Part shown: positions 1 to 8,227 of the stretch, in pieces
Numbering within the stretch: the stretch's first letter is position 1
Layout: each line of letters starts with the position of its first letter
Assembly: GCF_018141405.1 (NCBI RefSeq)
Contig: NZ_CP058648.1
Coordinates: 2,557,001-2,621,000 of the forward strand
DNA: 64,000 bases
From: Serpentinicella alkaliphila
GTDB taxonomy: Bacteria > Bacillota > Clostridia > Peptostreptococcales > Natronincolaceae
Direction of reading: 5' to 3'
Program-made: the position numbers and the translations under genes
The notes under the pieces: generated by a model
What the model saw: only the letters and a program-made list of their open reading frames with translations
The model's database searches: none
Told to the model about the DNA's origin: nothing

Positions 1-630
1 TTTGTAGTTTTTCCATTAACGGAAATTGAGGATAAAAGAGTTTTAACTGCCTATATTATTACAAAGAATACTATAGGGGTTAAGACTTTAGAACCTATAG
101 ACGTGAGGTTTTTGAATCCATCTCCCCATTGTTCTATAGTATTTGAAAATTGCAAGGTGTTGAGTGATAACATACTAGGTAGAGAAGGTTTTGCATATGA
201 GGAAATCGTTAAGTCCTGGAGAGCCTATGAAGAGTTATATTTAACTGGTCTTTACATAGGTGGTATGGAAAGGCAAATTTCACTTTTTATAGATTGTTAT
301 AAAAATCAAAATATACAAAAGGAAATAACAATCGATGTAGGAGAATTAGTTTCCTTAGTAAAAGCACTTAAGGTTATTGCTTATGATATTGCTTTATTAA
401 TAGATAAAAATTCTAAAACTGACATATATCCACCTTTAGTATCCTTTGGAGTACTCAGTCACAAATTCAAACAATTATATAAAGAAATGGTCAAAGAAAC
501 AGAAATAATTGAATCTTTAGAGCTTAAGTATTTGACTGGAAGTATCGAGAATCTTTTAGGAATAGGTCAATATCTTTTTAACATTAACAAAAACAAATTA
601 GGTAGAAGTTATGTTTCTAACATGAAATAG
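1..630 (+). CDS. Acyl-CoA dehydrogenase family protein (3' part)
   Basis: The frame is open from base 1, so the gene begins outside the window and 209 residues of its C-terminal part are visible. The start resembles the middle beta domain of acyl-CoA dehydrogenases (KNTIGVKTL, then LNPSPHCSIVFENCKVLSDNILGREG, split here as two motifs), followed by an all-helical C-terminal domain beginning around AYEEIVKSWRAYEELYLTGLYIGG. This family performs FAD-dependent alpha,beta-dehydrogenation of acyl-CoA thioesters. The usual C-terminal IYEGT-type motif is not seen, so the member is divergent and its substrate cannot be named. It sits 27 bp before a MoxR ATPase and a VWA protein, probably in one operon. 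An ATG-like start at 103 is only an internal GTG. Confidence 0.7.
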   Translation, partial: FVVFPLTEIEDKRVLTAYIITKNTIGVKTLEPIDVRFLNPSPHCSIVFENCKVLSDNILGREGFAYEEIVKSWRAYEELYLTGLYIGGMERQISLFIDCYKNQNIQKEITIDVGELVSLVKALKVIAYDIALLIDKNSKTDIYPPLVSFGVLSHKFKQLYKEMVKETEIIESLELKYLTGSIENLLGIGQYLFNINKNKLGRSYVSNMK

Positions 631-657
631 TTATAACTTTTGAATGGAGCTGAGAGA

Positions 658-1599
658 ATGAATAATGAAAGATTTATTTCTGTAGAAGAAATAATGGAGA
701 GCTATAAAACAGAGAGCTATATTTGTAGTAAATCAATAGCTACTACGTTGTTTTTGGCATATAATCTAGGAAAACCAATATTAGTTGAAGGTCCAGTAGG
801 TGTAGGTAAAACTGAACTTGCTAAAACAACTGCTAAATATTTAGGAAGTGATTTAATTAGACTTCAATGCTACGAAGGTCTAGATGAGTCAAAAGCTCTT
901 TATGAGTGGAAATATGGTAAGCAATTATTATATACTCAAATCCTTAAGGATAGCTTAGATAAAATTATTAACGATGCTGGGAATTTAACAGAGGCTATGG
1001 ATAGATTACATCAACATGAAGATGTATTCTTTTCACCAAATTTTCTTGAACCAAGACCTTTATTAAAAGCTCTTCAAATGGAGAATCGGTCAGTTCTACT
1101 TATTGATGAAGTTGACAAGGCTGATGAAGAGTTTGAGGCATTTCTTTTAGAAATACTTTCTGACTTCCAGGTTTCTATACCCGAAATAGGAACTATAGGA
1201 GCTAAGAGTCGACCATTTGTGTTTTTAACAAGTAATAATACAAGAGAAATTAGTGATGCATTAAGAAGGCGTTGTCTACATTTATATATTCCGTTCCCCG
1301 AAGCAGAGCTTGAGAGCGATATTATTCAGGTTAAAGTACCGGAAATTACAGAATCCCTTAAAACACAACTGGTATCATTTATTCAGCAAGTTAGGAAGCT
1401 AGAAATTAAGAAAGCACCATCTATTGGAGAAACCATTGATTGGGCAAAGGTTTTACTACTACTTCATATAGATAAGCTTAACCCTGAAATAGTTAGGGAG
1501 ACTTTAAGTGTTATACTTAAGTTCCAAGAAGATGTTGCAACTTTAGAATCTAAGCTTGAGGATATTACTTTAAAGGCAGTAAAAGAAACTGAGGTGTAA
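658..1599 (+). CDS. MoxR-family AAA+ ATPase
   Basis: A 313-residue AAA+ protein of the MoxR/CoxD type. Walker A is GPVGVGKTE (about residues 45-53), Walker B is LLIDEVDKAD (about 147-156), a sensor-1 TSNN lies near 191-194 and arginine-rich RRR near 203-205. MoxR ATPases act as chaperones that assemble or activate partner enzymes, usually with a VWA-domain protein, which is exactly the next gene (3 bp away). The ATG at 658 is chosen over an upstream TTG at 640 because GGAG at 646-649 is correctly spaced for it. The likely client is the upstream dehydrogenase or another operon product, which is inference from position. Confidence 0.88.
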   Translation: MNNERFISVEEIMESYKTESYICSKSIATTLFLAYNLGKPILVEGPVGVGKTELAKTTAKYLGSDLIRLQCYEGLDESKALYEWKYGKQLLYTQILKDSLDKIINDAGNLTEAMDRLHQHEDVFFSPNFLEPRPLLKALQMENRSVLLIDEVDKADEEFEAFLLEILSDFQVSIPEIGTIGAKSRPFVFLTSNNTREISDALRRRCLHLYIPFPEAELESDIIQVKVPEITESLKTQLVSFIQQVRKLEIKKAPSIGETIDWAKVLLLLHIDKLNPEIVRETLSVILKFQEDVATLESKLEDITLKAVKETEV

Positions 1600-1602
1600 A
1601 GG

Positions 1603-2943
1603 ATGGAATTTATTCTTCAAAGCTTTTTTACGATCCTTAGAGAATCTGGTGTAAGAATATCAGTAGGAGAAAGTATAGTTGCAATGAATGCAATTAAGCT
1701 AATAGGCTATAGTGATCGGGAATCATTTAAGCACACACTTAGTACATGCTTAATTAAGACAATTGAAGAAAAAGAAATATTTGAAAAGTCATTTGAACTA
1801 TTTTTTTCTGCTCATATGTTTGAATCTCAATTAGATGATTACAATGAATATAGCTCAGATGAAATTAAAGAAGAGTTGTCGGAAATATCTAAGAATATTT
1901 TAGATGGAGACAAAGCTGGCCTGATGACAATAGTAAGGAAGGCCTTGCAAAATGTTGATTTTAGGGATTTAAAGCGTATAACACAACAAGGCCTATATAT
2001 TAGAAAAGTTATGGATCAAAAAGGTATTAGAGATTTGGAGCAAGATATAGGGATGCTAGCAGAATATAACTTCCCTGGAGCCGGAAGAATGACTATGCTT
2101 TTAGAAAAAACTAAAAGGGAATTAGTTGAGTACATAGATTCCTATGTATCACAACAATATAATCTTCATAACGATTTTAATGATAGGGTTAATGAGGAAA
2201 CTAGAATAAGGGATACTACCTTCTCAAAGATAGATCAAAAGAAAGCTTCTGATATGAGTAGAGTTATTCAAATACTTGCTAAGCAACTGTATGCATTACA
2301 TTCTAGAAGACGTAAAAACTATAAGCGTGGTACACTTGATATTCGAAAAACATTAAGAAAAAATAGTTCATATCAAGGTTATATCTTTGTTCCTCAATAC
2401 AAATATAAAAAAATACAACGTCCTGAAATTTTTGTTATATGCGATATAAGTAATTCGGTTCAAAATATGTCTAGATTTATGTTATTGTTTGTATATAGCT
2501 TAAATAAAACTTTACTTAAAGTAAGATCCTTTGCCCTTTGTTCAAATTTGACTGAGGTTAGCCATGTTTTTAAACACAACTCAGGAGAAATTGCAATTGA
2601 CAAAATCCATAGGGGAGAAGATATTGATATATCTATGGGACCTACTGATTATGGTCAGGCTTTCAAGGATTTTAAGGAGCAGTACTTAAGTACTGTGAAA
2701 AGTACAAGTACAGTAATTATATTAGGGGATGCTAGAAATAACGAGGGTGACCCTAAAAGTAAGCTCTTGAAAGAGATTCAAGATCAATGTAAAACATTAA
2801 TTTGGTTAAACCCAGAGGTTGAAACTATGTGGGGTGCTGGGGATTCAGTAATGGATGAGTATAGAAAATATTGTGATATTGCTCAGGAATGCAATAGTAT
2901 AAATCACTTACACAAGACCCTAGATTTAATATTAAGATCATAA
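1603..2943 (+). CDS. VWA domain protein, CoxE-like
   Basis: A 446-residue protein whose C-terminal third is a von Willebrand A domain. The MIDAS motif DISNS (D281, S283, S285) is complete, consistent with metal-dependent partner binding. The N-terminal 250 residues are helical and charged, ending in a basic stretch (HSRRRKNYKRG, about 233-243) as in CoxE/YeiN-like proteins. The start follows the MoxR stop by 3 bp, with GAGGTG inside the end of that gene as ribosome site. MoxR plus CoxE-type VWA pairs are known maturation machines (CoxD/CoxE for CO dehydrogenase, NorQ/NorD), so this pair likely matures an enzyme encoded nearby. Confidence 0.85.
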   Translation: MEFILQSFFTILRESGVRISVGESIVAMNAIKLIGYSDRESFKHTLSTCLIKTIEEKEIFEKSFELFFSAHMFESQLDDYNEYSSDEIKEELSEISKNILDGDKAGLMTIVRKALQNVDFRDLKRITQQGLYIRKVMDQKGIRDLEQDIGMLAEYNFPGAGRMTMLLEKTKRELVEYIDSYVSQQYNLHNDFNDRVNEETRIRDTTFSKIDQKKASDMSRVIQILAKQLYALHSRRRKNYKRGTLDIRKTLRKNSSYQGYIFVPQYKYKKIQRPEIFVICDISNSVQNMSRFMLLFVYSLNKTLLKVRSFALCSNLTEVSHVFKHNSGEIAIDKIHRGEDIDISMGPTDYGQAFKDFKEQYLSTVKSTSTVIILGDARNNEGDPKSKLLKEIQDQCKTLIWLNPEVETMWGAGDSVMDEYRKYCDIAQECNSINHLHKTLDLILRS

Positions 2944-2974
2944 TATATTAATCACACAAGAAAGGTTAGACTAG

Positions 2975-3952
2975 ATGGATAATAAAACTTTTATAGCTTA
3001 TAGTATTAAGGGGAGTAGAAATAAAAAAAATAAAAGAATGAATATAGATATAAAAAAAATCTTAATAATACTAATTGGAATTCTATTAATTGTATTAAAT
3101 GTTGTTCCATTTATTACAATGCAGAAATTTATAAATTTTCATGTTAAATATAATGAAATATATAGAGCGGAAGATTATGGCTTATATTCAGAAAGGGTTA
3201 TGCTAAAAACTTCGGATGGGATAAATATTTTTGCTCATGAGGTATTCACTGATAATCCAAAAGCAGTTATAATATTTTTGACGGGAATTCACAATCCATC
3301 AGTTACTGCTTATTTTGGACATTCAAAAATGCTATATGACCAAGGTTATGCCTCATTTCTACTAGATTTAAGGGCTCATGGAGAAAGTGAAGGAAAGGTG
3401 ATTGGTTTAGGATATAAGGAACACTTAGATGTTAGGGCATTAGTAGACTACATAAAATCAAATGATAAGTATTTGGATGTTCCAATTGTAATTTATGGAG
3501 CATCAATGGGTGGCGCTACTGCAATAAACTCATTTGGATTAATGCCTGAAATTCATGGTTTAATAAGTGTATCAGCCTATTCATCATGGGATGATGTATT
3601 TACTGAAGCCTTAATAAATATGAATATACCAAGAGTTCTAGCATATCTACAAAAACCTTTTATGAAATTACATACAACCTTTAAATATGGAATAGGCTCC
3701 GCAAGAATTACACCAATAAATCAAATTAAAAATGTAGGTGATAGACCTGCTCTAATTATGCATTCAACTGGTGATACTGAGGTTCAACTTTCAAATTACG
3801 AAAGATTAATAAAAAAAGCTCCAAGTCATGTTGAAAGTTGGGTTAGAGAAGGAGACTCTCATTTTGTTGTTCAAAGGGACAAGCTGTTAACACCCTACGA
3901 GGACCAGGATTATTCAAAACAAATCATTAATTTTTTAAATAAAAATTTTTGA
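2975..3952 (+). CDS. Membrane-anchored alpha/beta hydrolase
   Basis: A 325-residue protein with one N-terminal membrane segment (about residues 28-47) and an alpha/beta-hydrolase fold outside. The nucleophile elbow is GASMGG with S177 and a late GDSHFV supplies the likely catalytic histidine; HSTGDTEV is the expected acid loop. It resembles the YqkD/FrsA-like group of extracytoplasmic hydrolases, whose substrates are mostly unknown. AAAGG at 2961-2965 supports the ATG at 2975. It lies 31 bp after the VWA gene and could be cotranscribed, though its function suggests an independent role. Confidence 0.8.
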   Translation: MDNKTFIAYSIKGSRNKKNKRMNIDIKKILIILIGILLIVLNVVPFITMQKFINFHVKYNEIYRAEDYGLYSERVMLKTSDGINIFAHEVFTDNPKAVIIFLTGIHNPSVTAYFGHSKMLYDQGYASFLLDLRAHGESEGKVIGLGYKEHLDVRALVDYIKSNDKYLDVPIVIYGASMGGATAINSFGLMPEIHGLISVSAYSSWDDVFTEALINMNIPRVLAYLQKPFMKLHTTFKYGIGSARITPINQIKNVGDRPALIMHSTGDTEVQLSNYERLIKKAPSHVESWVREGDSHFVVQRDKLLTPYEDQDYSKQIINFLNKNF

Positions 3953-3983
3953 TAATAAAATAAAAAAGAAAGAAGGGATTTAA

Positions 3984-4736
3984 GTGAATTATATTATTAT
4001 TACAGGAGCATCAAAAGGATTAGGTGAAGCATTAACACAAAAACTTATCCAAAAAGAAAATCATCTAATTTGTATTGCAAGAACAAAAAATAACAACCTA
4101 ATTGATGAAGCTGAAAAAAATGGAGTAAAGTTAGATTATTTTGAGTATGACTTAAATAATACTACTGGTGTTGAAGAGTTATCTAACAAAATTTTTACTA
4201 ACATTGATAAAGGAAATGCGAAAACTATCTCTTTAATTAATAATGCAGGAGTAGTAGATCCAATTAAACTTGTAGATAATGTTTACACAAATGAAATACA
4301 AAAAAGTCTTAATGTTAACGTAGTTGCACCAATGATTTTAACATCTGCATTTATGAGATTTACAGCAGATTTAAAAATTGAGAAAAGAGTAATTAATATT
4401 TCATCAGCAGCAGGAAAAAGTCCTTATCCAGGATGGGGATGCTATTGCACATCAAAAGCAGCATTAGATATGTTCACACAATGTATTGGAGCTGAGCAAG
4501 CAGAAGTAGAATTCCCAACTAAGGCTTTATCATTTGCTCCAGGGGTAATTGATACAGAGATGCAAGTACAAATTAGATCATCAAAACAAGAAGATTTCCC
4601 ATTAATAAATACATTTGTTGGTTTAAAAGAAAAAGGACGTCTATTACAACCAGCTTATGTTGCAGATAAAGTAATCGAGCTTTTATTTGCTGAAGAATTT
4701 AAAAACGGAAGTATTGTAGATATTTATAAATTGTAA
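3984..4736 (+). CDS. Short-chain dehydrogenase/reductase, benzil/sepiapterin reductase-like
   Basis: A 250-residue classical SDR. The NAD(P)-binding TGASKGLG is at residues 7-14, NNAG at 86-89, the catalytic serine at 140/141, and YCTSK supplies Y154 and K158. The overall pattern (IIITGASKGLGEAL at the start and APGVIDTEMQ near residue 195) matches the YueD/sepiapterin reductase-like group, which reduces carbonyl compounds with NADPH in the cytoplasm. The start is GTG at 3984 with GAAGGG upstream. It sits between the hydrolase and a GNAT gene on the same strand. The substrate is not deducible. Confidence 0.85.
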   Translation: MNYIIITGASKGLGEALTQKLIQKENHLICIARTKNNNLIDEAEKNGVKLDYFEYDLNNTTGVEELSNKIFTNIDKGNAKTISLINNAGVVDPIKLVDNVYTNEIQKSLNVNVVAPMILTSAFMRFTADLKIEKRVINISSAAGKSPYPGWGCYCTSKAALDMFTQCIGAEQAEVEFPTKALSFAPGVIDTEMQVQIRSSKQEDFPLINTFVGLKEKGRLLQPAYVADKVIELLFAEEFKNGSIVDIYKL

Positions 4737-4755
4737 TAGTTTTGGAGGACACACT

Positions 4756-5250
4756 ATGATGCTAAAATCAGATAACTTGCTAATAACAGAGATTTCTGAA
4801 GAAGATAGTAGTGAAATATTAGAAATTTATAACTCTAATAAACGCTTTTTAGTTACTCATTTAGATAAAAGTAAACTAGACCAAGACTGGTTAATAGAAG
4901 AATTAGAAAAAATGAGGAAGATGAACTATAAGACATTTAAAATAATTGAACTGTCAAGTAATAGAGTTATTGGATTTATAGATTTAAAACTTCATGAAGA
5001 AAGTTATCTGTCTTTGCTCATGATACATAATAGCTATAAAAGTAAGGGATATGGTAAAGAGGCTTATGCTTTACTTGAAGAACATTTTCGTAATGAAAAG
5101 GTAAGGAATGTCAGAATTGACGTTGTATATGATTATGATAACAGCGTTATGCAGTTCTGGGTAGATAGAGGTTTTAATAAGGTTAAAAACATACAGCTAC
5201 AATGGGATGATCAGTATTTAGGTGCTGCAATGATGAAAAAGGCCTTATAA
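4756..5250 (+). CDS. GNAT family N-acetyltransferase
   Basis: A 164-residue single-domain GNAT. The acetyl-CoA-binding region is recognisable as the strand LSLLMIHNSYKSKGYGKEAY (motif A, the R/Q-x-x-G-x-G/A loop reads KSKGYG), followed by a C-terminal FWVDRGFNKVKNI typical of motif B. The ATG at 4756 follows GGAGGA by a normal spacing; a second ATG follows directly. It closes the first + strand block, with a strong terminator 23 bp downstream. The acceptor substrate is unknown. Confidence 0.8.
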   Translation: MMLKSDNLLITEISEEDSSEILEIYNSNKRFLVTHLDKSKLDQDWLIEELEKMRKMNYKTFKIIELSSNRVIGFIDLKLHEESYLSLLMIHNSYKSKGYGKEAYALLEEHFRNEKVRNVRIDVVYDYDNSVMQFWVDRGFNKVKNIQLQWDDQYLGAAMMKKAL

Positions 5251-5272
5251 ATAAGCAAAATTTAATAAAACA

Positions 5273-5310
5273 AGGGAATGAATAGAGTTATTATTCATTC
5301 CCTATTTTTA
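5273..5310 (+). terminator. Rho-independent terminator after GNAT gene
   Basis: A perfect 12-bp stem (5273-5284 with 5292-5303), 7-nt loop, followed by ATTTTTAT. It ends the 1-5250 transcription block and could also act on the opposite strand for the gene ending at 5311. Confidence 0.85.
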
Positions 5311-5536
5311 TCATCTAAAAAAATTTTGTATTAATAATATTATTAGTCCTATAATATAACCAACACTCGTCCAATCGGTAGAACCCTTATCCATATAGTT
5401 TTTAAAGATATTTATTACTTTCCCTATTATTACAAATATGATTGCTAGATTAACAAACAAATTACTATAGAATTCAGTAAATGGGATATCTGTTATCATT
5501 ACATATACTATTGGTATTAGGACTATTAATATAGCA
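5311..5536 (-). pseudogene. C-terminal half of a small membrane protein split by the IS1634-type element
   Basis: This fragment encodes the last part of a roughly 101-residue, three-helix membrane protein. Positions 5354-5536 are an exact copy of 7432-7614 on the other side of the insertion element; only 5311-5353 (ending IIGLIILLIQNFFR) is unique and supplies the natural C-terminus. Joining 7694-7432 to 5353-5311 restores one uninterrupted frame of 102 codons. An in-frame ATG (MITDIPFTEF) inside the repeat could allow a 62-residue product, but no good ribosome site is evident. The protein's function is unknown. Confidence 0.75.
5354..5536. repeat. Left copy of 183-bp target duplication
   Basis: Identical by eye to 7432-7614, base for base, and abutting the left end of the insertion element. 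Divergence begins immediately outside both copies (a at 5353 versus g at 7431). One further base (c at 5537 and 7615) is shared, so the duplication is 183 or 184 bp depending on where the element is taken to start. Confidence 0.92.
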
Positions 5537-5667
5537 CCTGAGTTTATAGGTTCAAAAACTAAAAAGATAATAAAACACTTGAATTTCAGGTGTTTTTTTA
5601 TTGGAAATTTTGGAAATAATCGTTGTGTACTTCGATGTACTGTGATATAATAAAAGAGGGTGATTTT

Positions 5668-7357
5668 ATGTTTATTAGAGTGACTAAGAGTCCCTGACTA
5701 AGTATAAAAAAGTATATCTTGTTGAAGGCTACCGTGACGAAAATGGTAAATCTAAACAAAGAATTATTAAATGCTATGGCAATCTTGAAGAATTAGAGGC
5801 TAATGATCCGGATATTCTACAAAAGCTAAAAGATTCTGCTAAATTGATAACTAAAAACCAAGTAAATCTAACATTGAACCTTAGTGATAGTAACGATGAT
5901 ATGGAAATTGATAAGAACTATGGCTACTTTTTTCTTGAAAGACTCTATAATGAGCTTAGTTTACCTCAGTTTTTTAAATCACAAATGCGTAAAAGAAAGC
6001 ATGTTTTTGACTTGAATGAAGTTTTTCAATTGCTTCTATATGGAAGAATTCTGAAACCTGCTAGTAAAAAATCAACATTTGAAAATAAAGATGAGTATTT
6101 CGAATCTTTTAAAGTAACTATAAATTCTATTTACGAGTCTCTCTCTCTAATGAAGGATATTAAAGAAGACCTACAACAACATCTTCATGAACAAGTTTCA
6201 CAGATCCACGGTAGAGATACTTCACTTGTTTTCTTTGATGTAACTAACTATTACTTTGAATCAGACTTAGAAAATAATCTTAAAAAAGTTGGTATCTCTA
6301 AACAAAAAAGAACAACGCCAATCGTACAAATGAGTCTAGCAATTGATAGAGCAGGCCTACCTGTTGGGTATGATCTTTTTTCTGGTAATACCCATGATAG
6401 TACAATGCTTATTCCTGCCTTAAAGAATATGAAAAATAGATATGCTCTTGAGAGAGTAATTCTAACAGCAGACAAAGCTCTAAATAGTGGTAAAAACCTA
6501 GCTTTTCTTGTAGAAAACAATGATGGTTACATAGTTTCACAAAAGGTAAGAGGTGCCTCTAAGACATTTATAAAAGAAATTCTTAAAGATGAAGGCTACG
6601 TTTATAACTCTACTAAAACTTTTAAGATTAAATCTTTCTTCAGGGAAAGAAAAACTAATAACGAAAATGGTGAGGAAATTACACTCAAAGAAAAAGTTGT
6701 ATCTTTCTGGGCCGCGATTATGATGCTAGAGAAAAACACAAAAGAGAAAAATTAGAAGAAAAAATTCAAGAGTATCTTGAAAATCCTTCGAAATATAAAG
6801 CTTCTAATCGTTATGGTGTAAAAAAGTATTTAAAAGAAATAGAGATAGATACTTTTACAGGTGAAGTGGAAGATAAAAAAACGCTCTTAGAGTTTGAAGC
6901 TGCTAAGTACGAAAGAGATGTGGCCTTAGATGGGTATTATGCTCTTGTTACCAGTGAGCTTGAAATGCCTGATGAAGAAATAATTGAAAGGTATAGAGGT
7001 CTTTGGAAGATAGAAGAATCTTTTAAAGTTTTAAAGTCAGATTTAGAAGGTCGTCCTGTCTATGTTCGAAGAGAGGATAGAATAGAAGGACATTTTCTTA
7101 TTTGTTTCGTAGCATTATTAATTTCGAGAATTTTAGAGAATAAACTCAAAAACAAATACTCTATTAAACGAATACAAGAGTCTCTTAGAAATGCGACGTG
7201 TAGATTTATTACCAATGGAATCTACTCACTTAATAAACAAGATGAAATTTATAGAGATATCGAAAAATTATTTGGTGTTTCTCTAAATTACAGAAATATA
7301 AGAATCGAGCAAATTCGTTCTTATAGGAAAGAAATAGTTCACAACATAAAAAAATAA
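5668..7357 (+). pseudogene. IS1634-family transposase, two frameshifts
   Basis: Reading starts at ATG 5668 (MFIRVTKSP) behind AGAGGGTGA, hits TGA at 5695, and continues one frame over as KYKKVYLVEGYRDENGK. A second shift lies at about 6710, where TGGGCCGCGATTATGAT lacks one base relative to the restored W-S-R-D-Y-D-A-R-E-K. With both corrected the protein is about 560 residues, of normal family length. DDE landmarks include FDVTNYYFE (first D), ILTADKALNSGKN (second D) and YRGLWKIEESFKVLKSDL with the catalytic E. The start of the second large frame, LEEKIQEYLENPSKY, lies upstream of the in-frame ATG at 6866. Confidence 0.85.
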
Positions 7358-7361
7358 AAAC

Positions 7362-7407
7362 AAATCAGCTATGACCTAGTATTTTTAAGGTGTTTAGCTG
7401 ATTTTTT
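7362..7407 (+). terminator. Terminator at the end of the IS1634 transposase
   Basis: AAATCAGCTA (7362-7371) pairs with TAGCTGATTT (7395-7404), loop 23 nt, followed by a T run. It lies inside the element just before the right inverted repeat. Confidence 0.7.
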
Positions 7408-7418
7408 GTTCTTGCAAC

Positions 7419-7694
7419 CTATAAACTCAGGATATAACCAACACTCGTCCAATCGGTAGAACCCTTATCCATATAGTTTTTAAAGATATTTATTACTTTC
7501 CCTATTATTACAAATATGATTGCTAGATTAACAAACAAATTACTATAGAATTCAGTAAATGGGATATCTGTTATCATTACATATACTATTGGTATTAGGA
7601 CTATTAATATAGCACTTATATAAAATAACCACTTAACCTTCTCGGCAATCAAATATATAGTTAACTTTCCTTTATTTTTTATAATGTAAATCAC
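7419..7694 (-). pseudogene. N-terminal part of the IS-split small membrane protein
   Basis: Encodes the first 87 native residues (MIYIIKNKGKLTIYLIAEKV onward) and then four residues read from the IS end before a stop at 7419. Two hydrophobic segments lie at about residues 22-40 and 52-70, and a third would follow in the restored protein. GGAGTGA upstream of 7694 is a plausible ribosome site. The last four codons (L-S-L region) come from the inverted repeat, so the product lacks the native C-terminal helix IIGLIILLIQNFFR. No family was recognised. Confidence 0.75.
7432..7614. repeat. Right copy of 183-bp target duplication
   Basis: Exact copy of 5354-5536 abutting the right end of the IS. It continues into the native N-terminal coding part of the disrupted gene, so this copy is the one attached to the gene's promoter. 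Confidence 0.92.
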
Positions 7695-7772
7695 TCCTTA
7701 TACAATTCATTTGGATATCTATAGTTAAAGCTAATTAAAAAGTGATTCGTCAGCAATCAAAACATTATTCAT

Positions 7773-8063
7773 TTATAAAGATCTCCATCTCAATATAGCA
7801 ATAAGTAAAAAAAAGCATCCAATGAGTATGAAGTACATGCCTGATCTTCTAAAGCTTATAATAATATCTAATAGGTTATCTCCGACTGTTTGCTCTTTAA
7901 TGATGGAGATTCCAAGTAAAATCATTAATATACTAATAGTTAATAATATAATATGTAATATATATTTAGGATCAAAATAGGGACTTACAAAAACTTCTAT
8001 ATATTCAGAGAGAAACAAAAATACAATAGAAATAAAAATACCTAATATAATTTTGCGACTCAA
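7773..8063 (-). CDS. Small three-helix membrane protein
   Basis: About 96 residues with three hydrophobic segments (KIILGIFISIVFLFLSEYI, ILHIILLTISILMILLGISI and GMYFILIGCFFLLIAILRW). A longer reading from GTG 8081 is possible, but GAGGTGG lies only a few bases before TTG at 8063 and fits that start better. It is divergent from marR and may share its control region. The function is unknown, and its size and position next to another small membrane protein suggest accessory genes. Confidence 0.6.
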   Translation of the reverse strand: MSRKIILGIFISIVFLFLSEYIEVFVSPYFDPKYILHIILLTISILMILLGISIIKEQTVGDNLLDIIISFRRSGMYFILIGCFFLLIAILRWRSL

Positions 8064-8171
8064 AAGATCCACCTCTATCACTATTAATTATAGATATCTT
8101 TAGCTAGAAATTAATTAATTATCCCCTGCGTTAACTCAGAAGTTTGACATATAAATTTCAATATGTTAACC

Positions 8172-8201
8172 TAAAATTAGTTACTATAGTAACTAATTTT
8201 A
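8172..8201. promoter_or_regulatory. 30-bp perfect palindrome, likely MarR operator
   Basis: The sequence is a perfect palindrome centred at 8186/8187 with core TTAGTTACTATAGTAACTAA (8177-8196) and AAAA/TTTT flanks. It covers the -35 and spacer of a promoter whose -10 TATAAT is at 8200-8205, just before marR. MarR dimers bind such palindromes, so autorepression of the marR-MATE operon is the natural reading. Confidence 0.75.
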
Positions 8202-8227
8202 TAATTTAAGACAAAGAAGGTGAGTTT

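Larger units (their letters stand above)
5537..7431 (+). mobile_element. IS1634-family (IS4 superfamily) insertion sequence
   Basis: About 1,895 bp. The left end begins CCTGAGTTTATAGGTT and the right end is its reverse complement (AACCTATAAACTCAGG), giving a 16-bp terminal inverted repeat. The single transposase gene resembles IS1634-type DDE transposases. IS1634 of Mycoplasma mycoides is known for making unusually long, variable-length target duplications, and this copy is flanked by 183 bp of perfect direct repeat. The transposase is broken by two single-base deletions. Confidence 0.9.

Noticed and set aside
5311-5499. 62-residue frame as an independent gene
   Set aside because: It is the duplicated and C-terminal part of the gene split by the IS1634-type element, and its internal ATG lacks a ribosome site.
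6251-6520. 89-residue minus-strand frame inside the IS1634 transposase
   Set aside because: It is the antisense shadow of a conserved transposase region with no start signal of its own.
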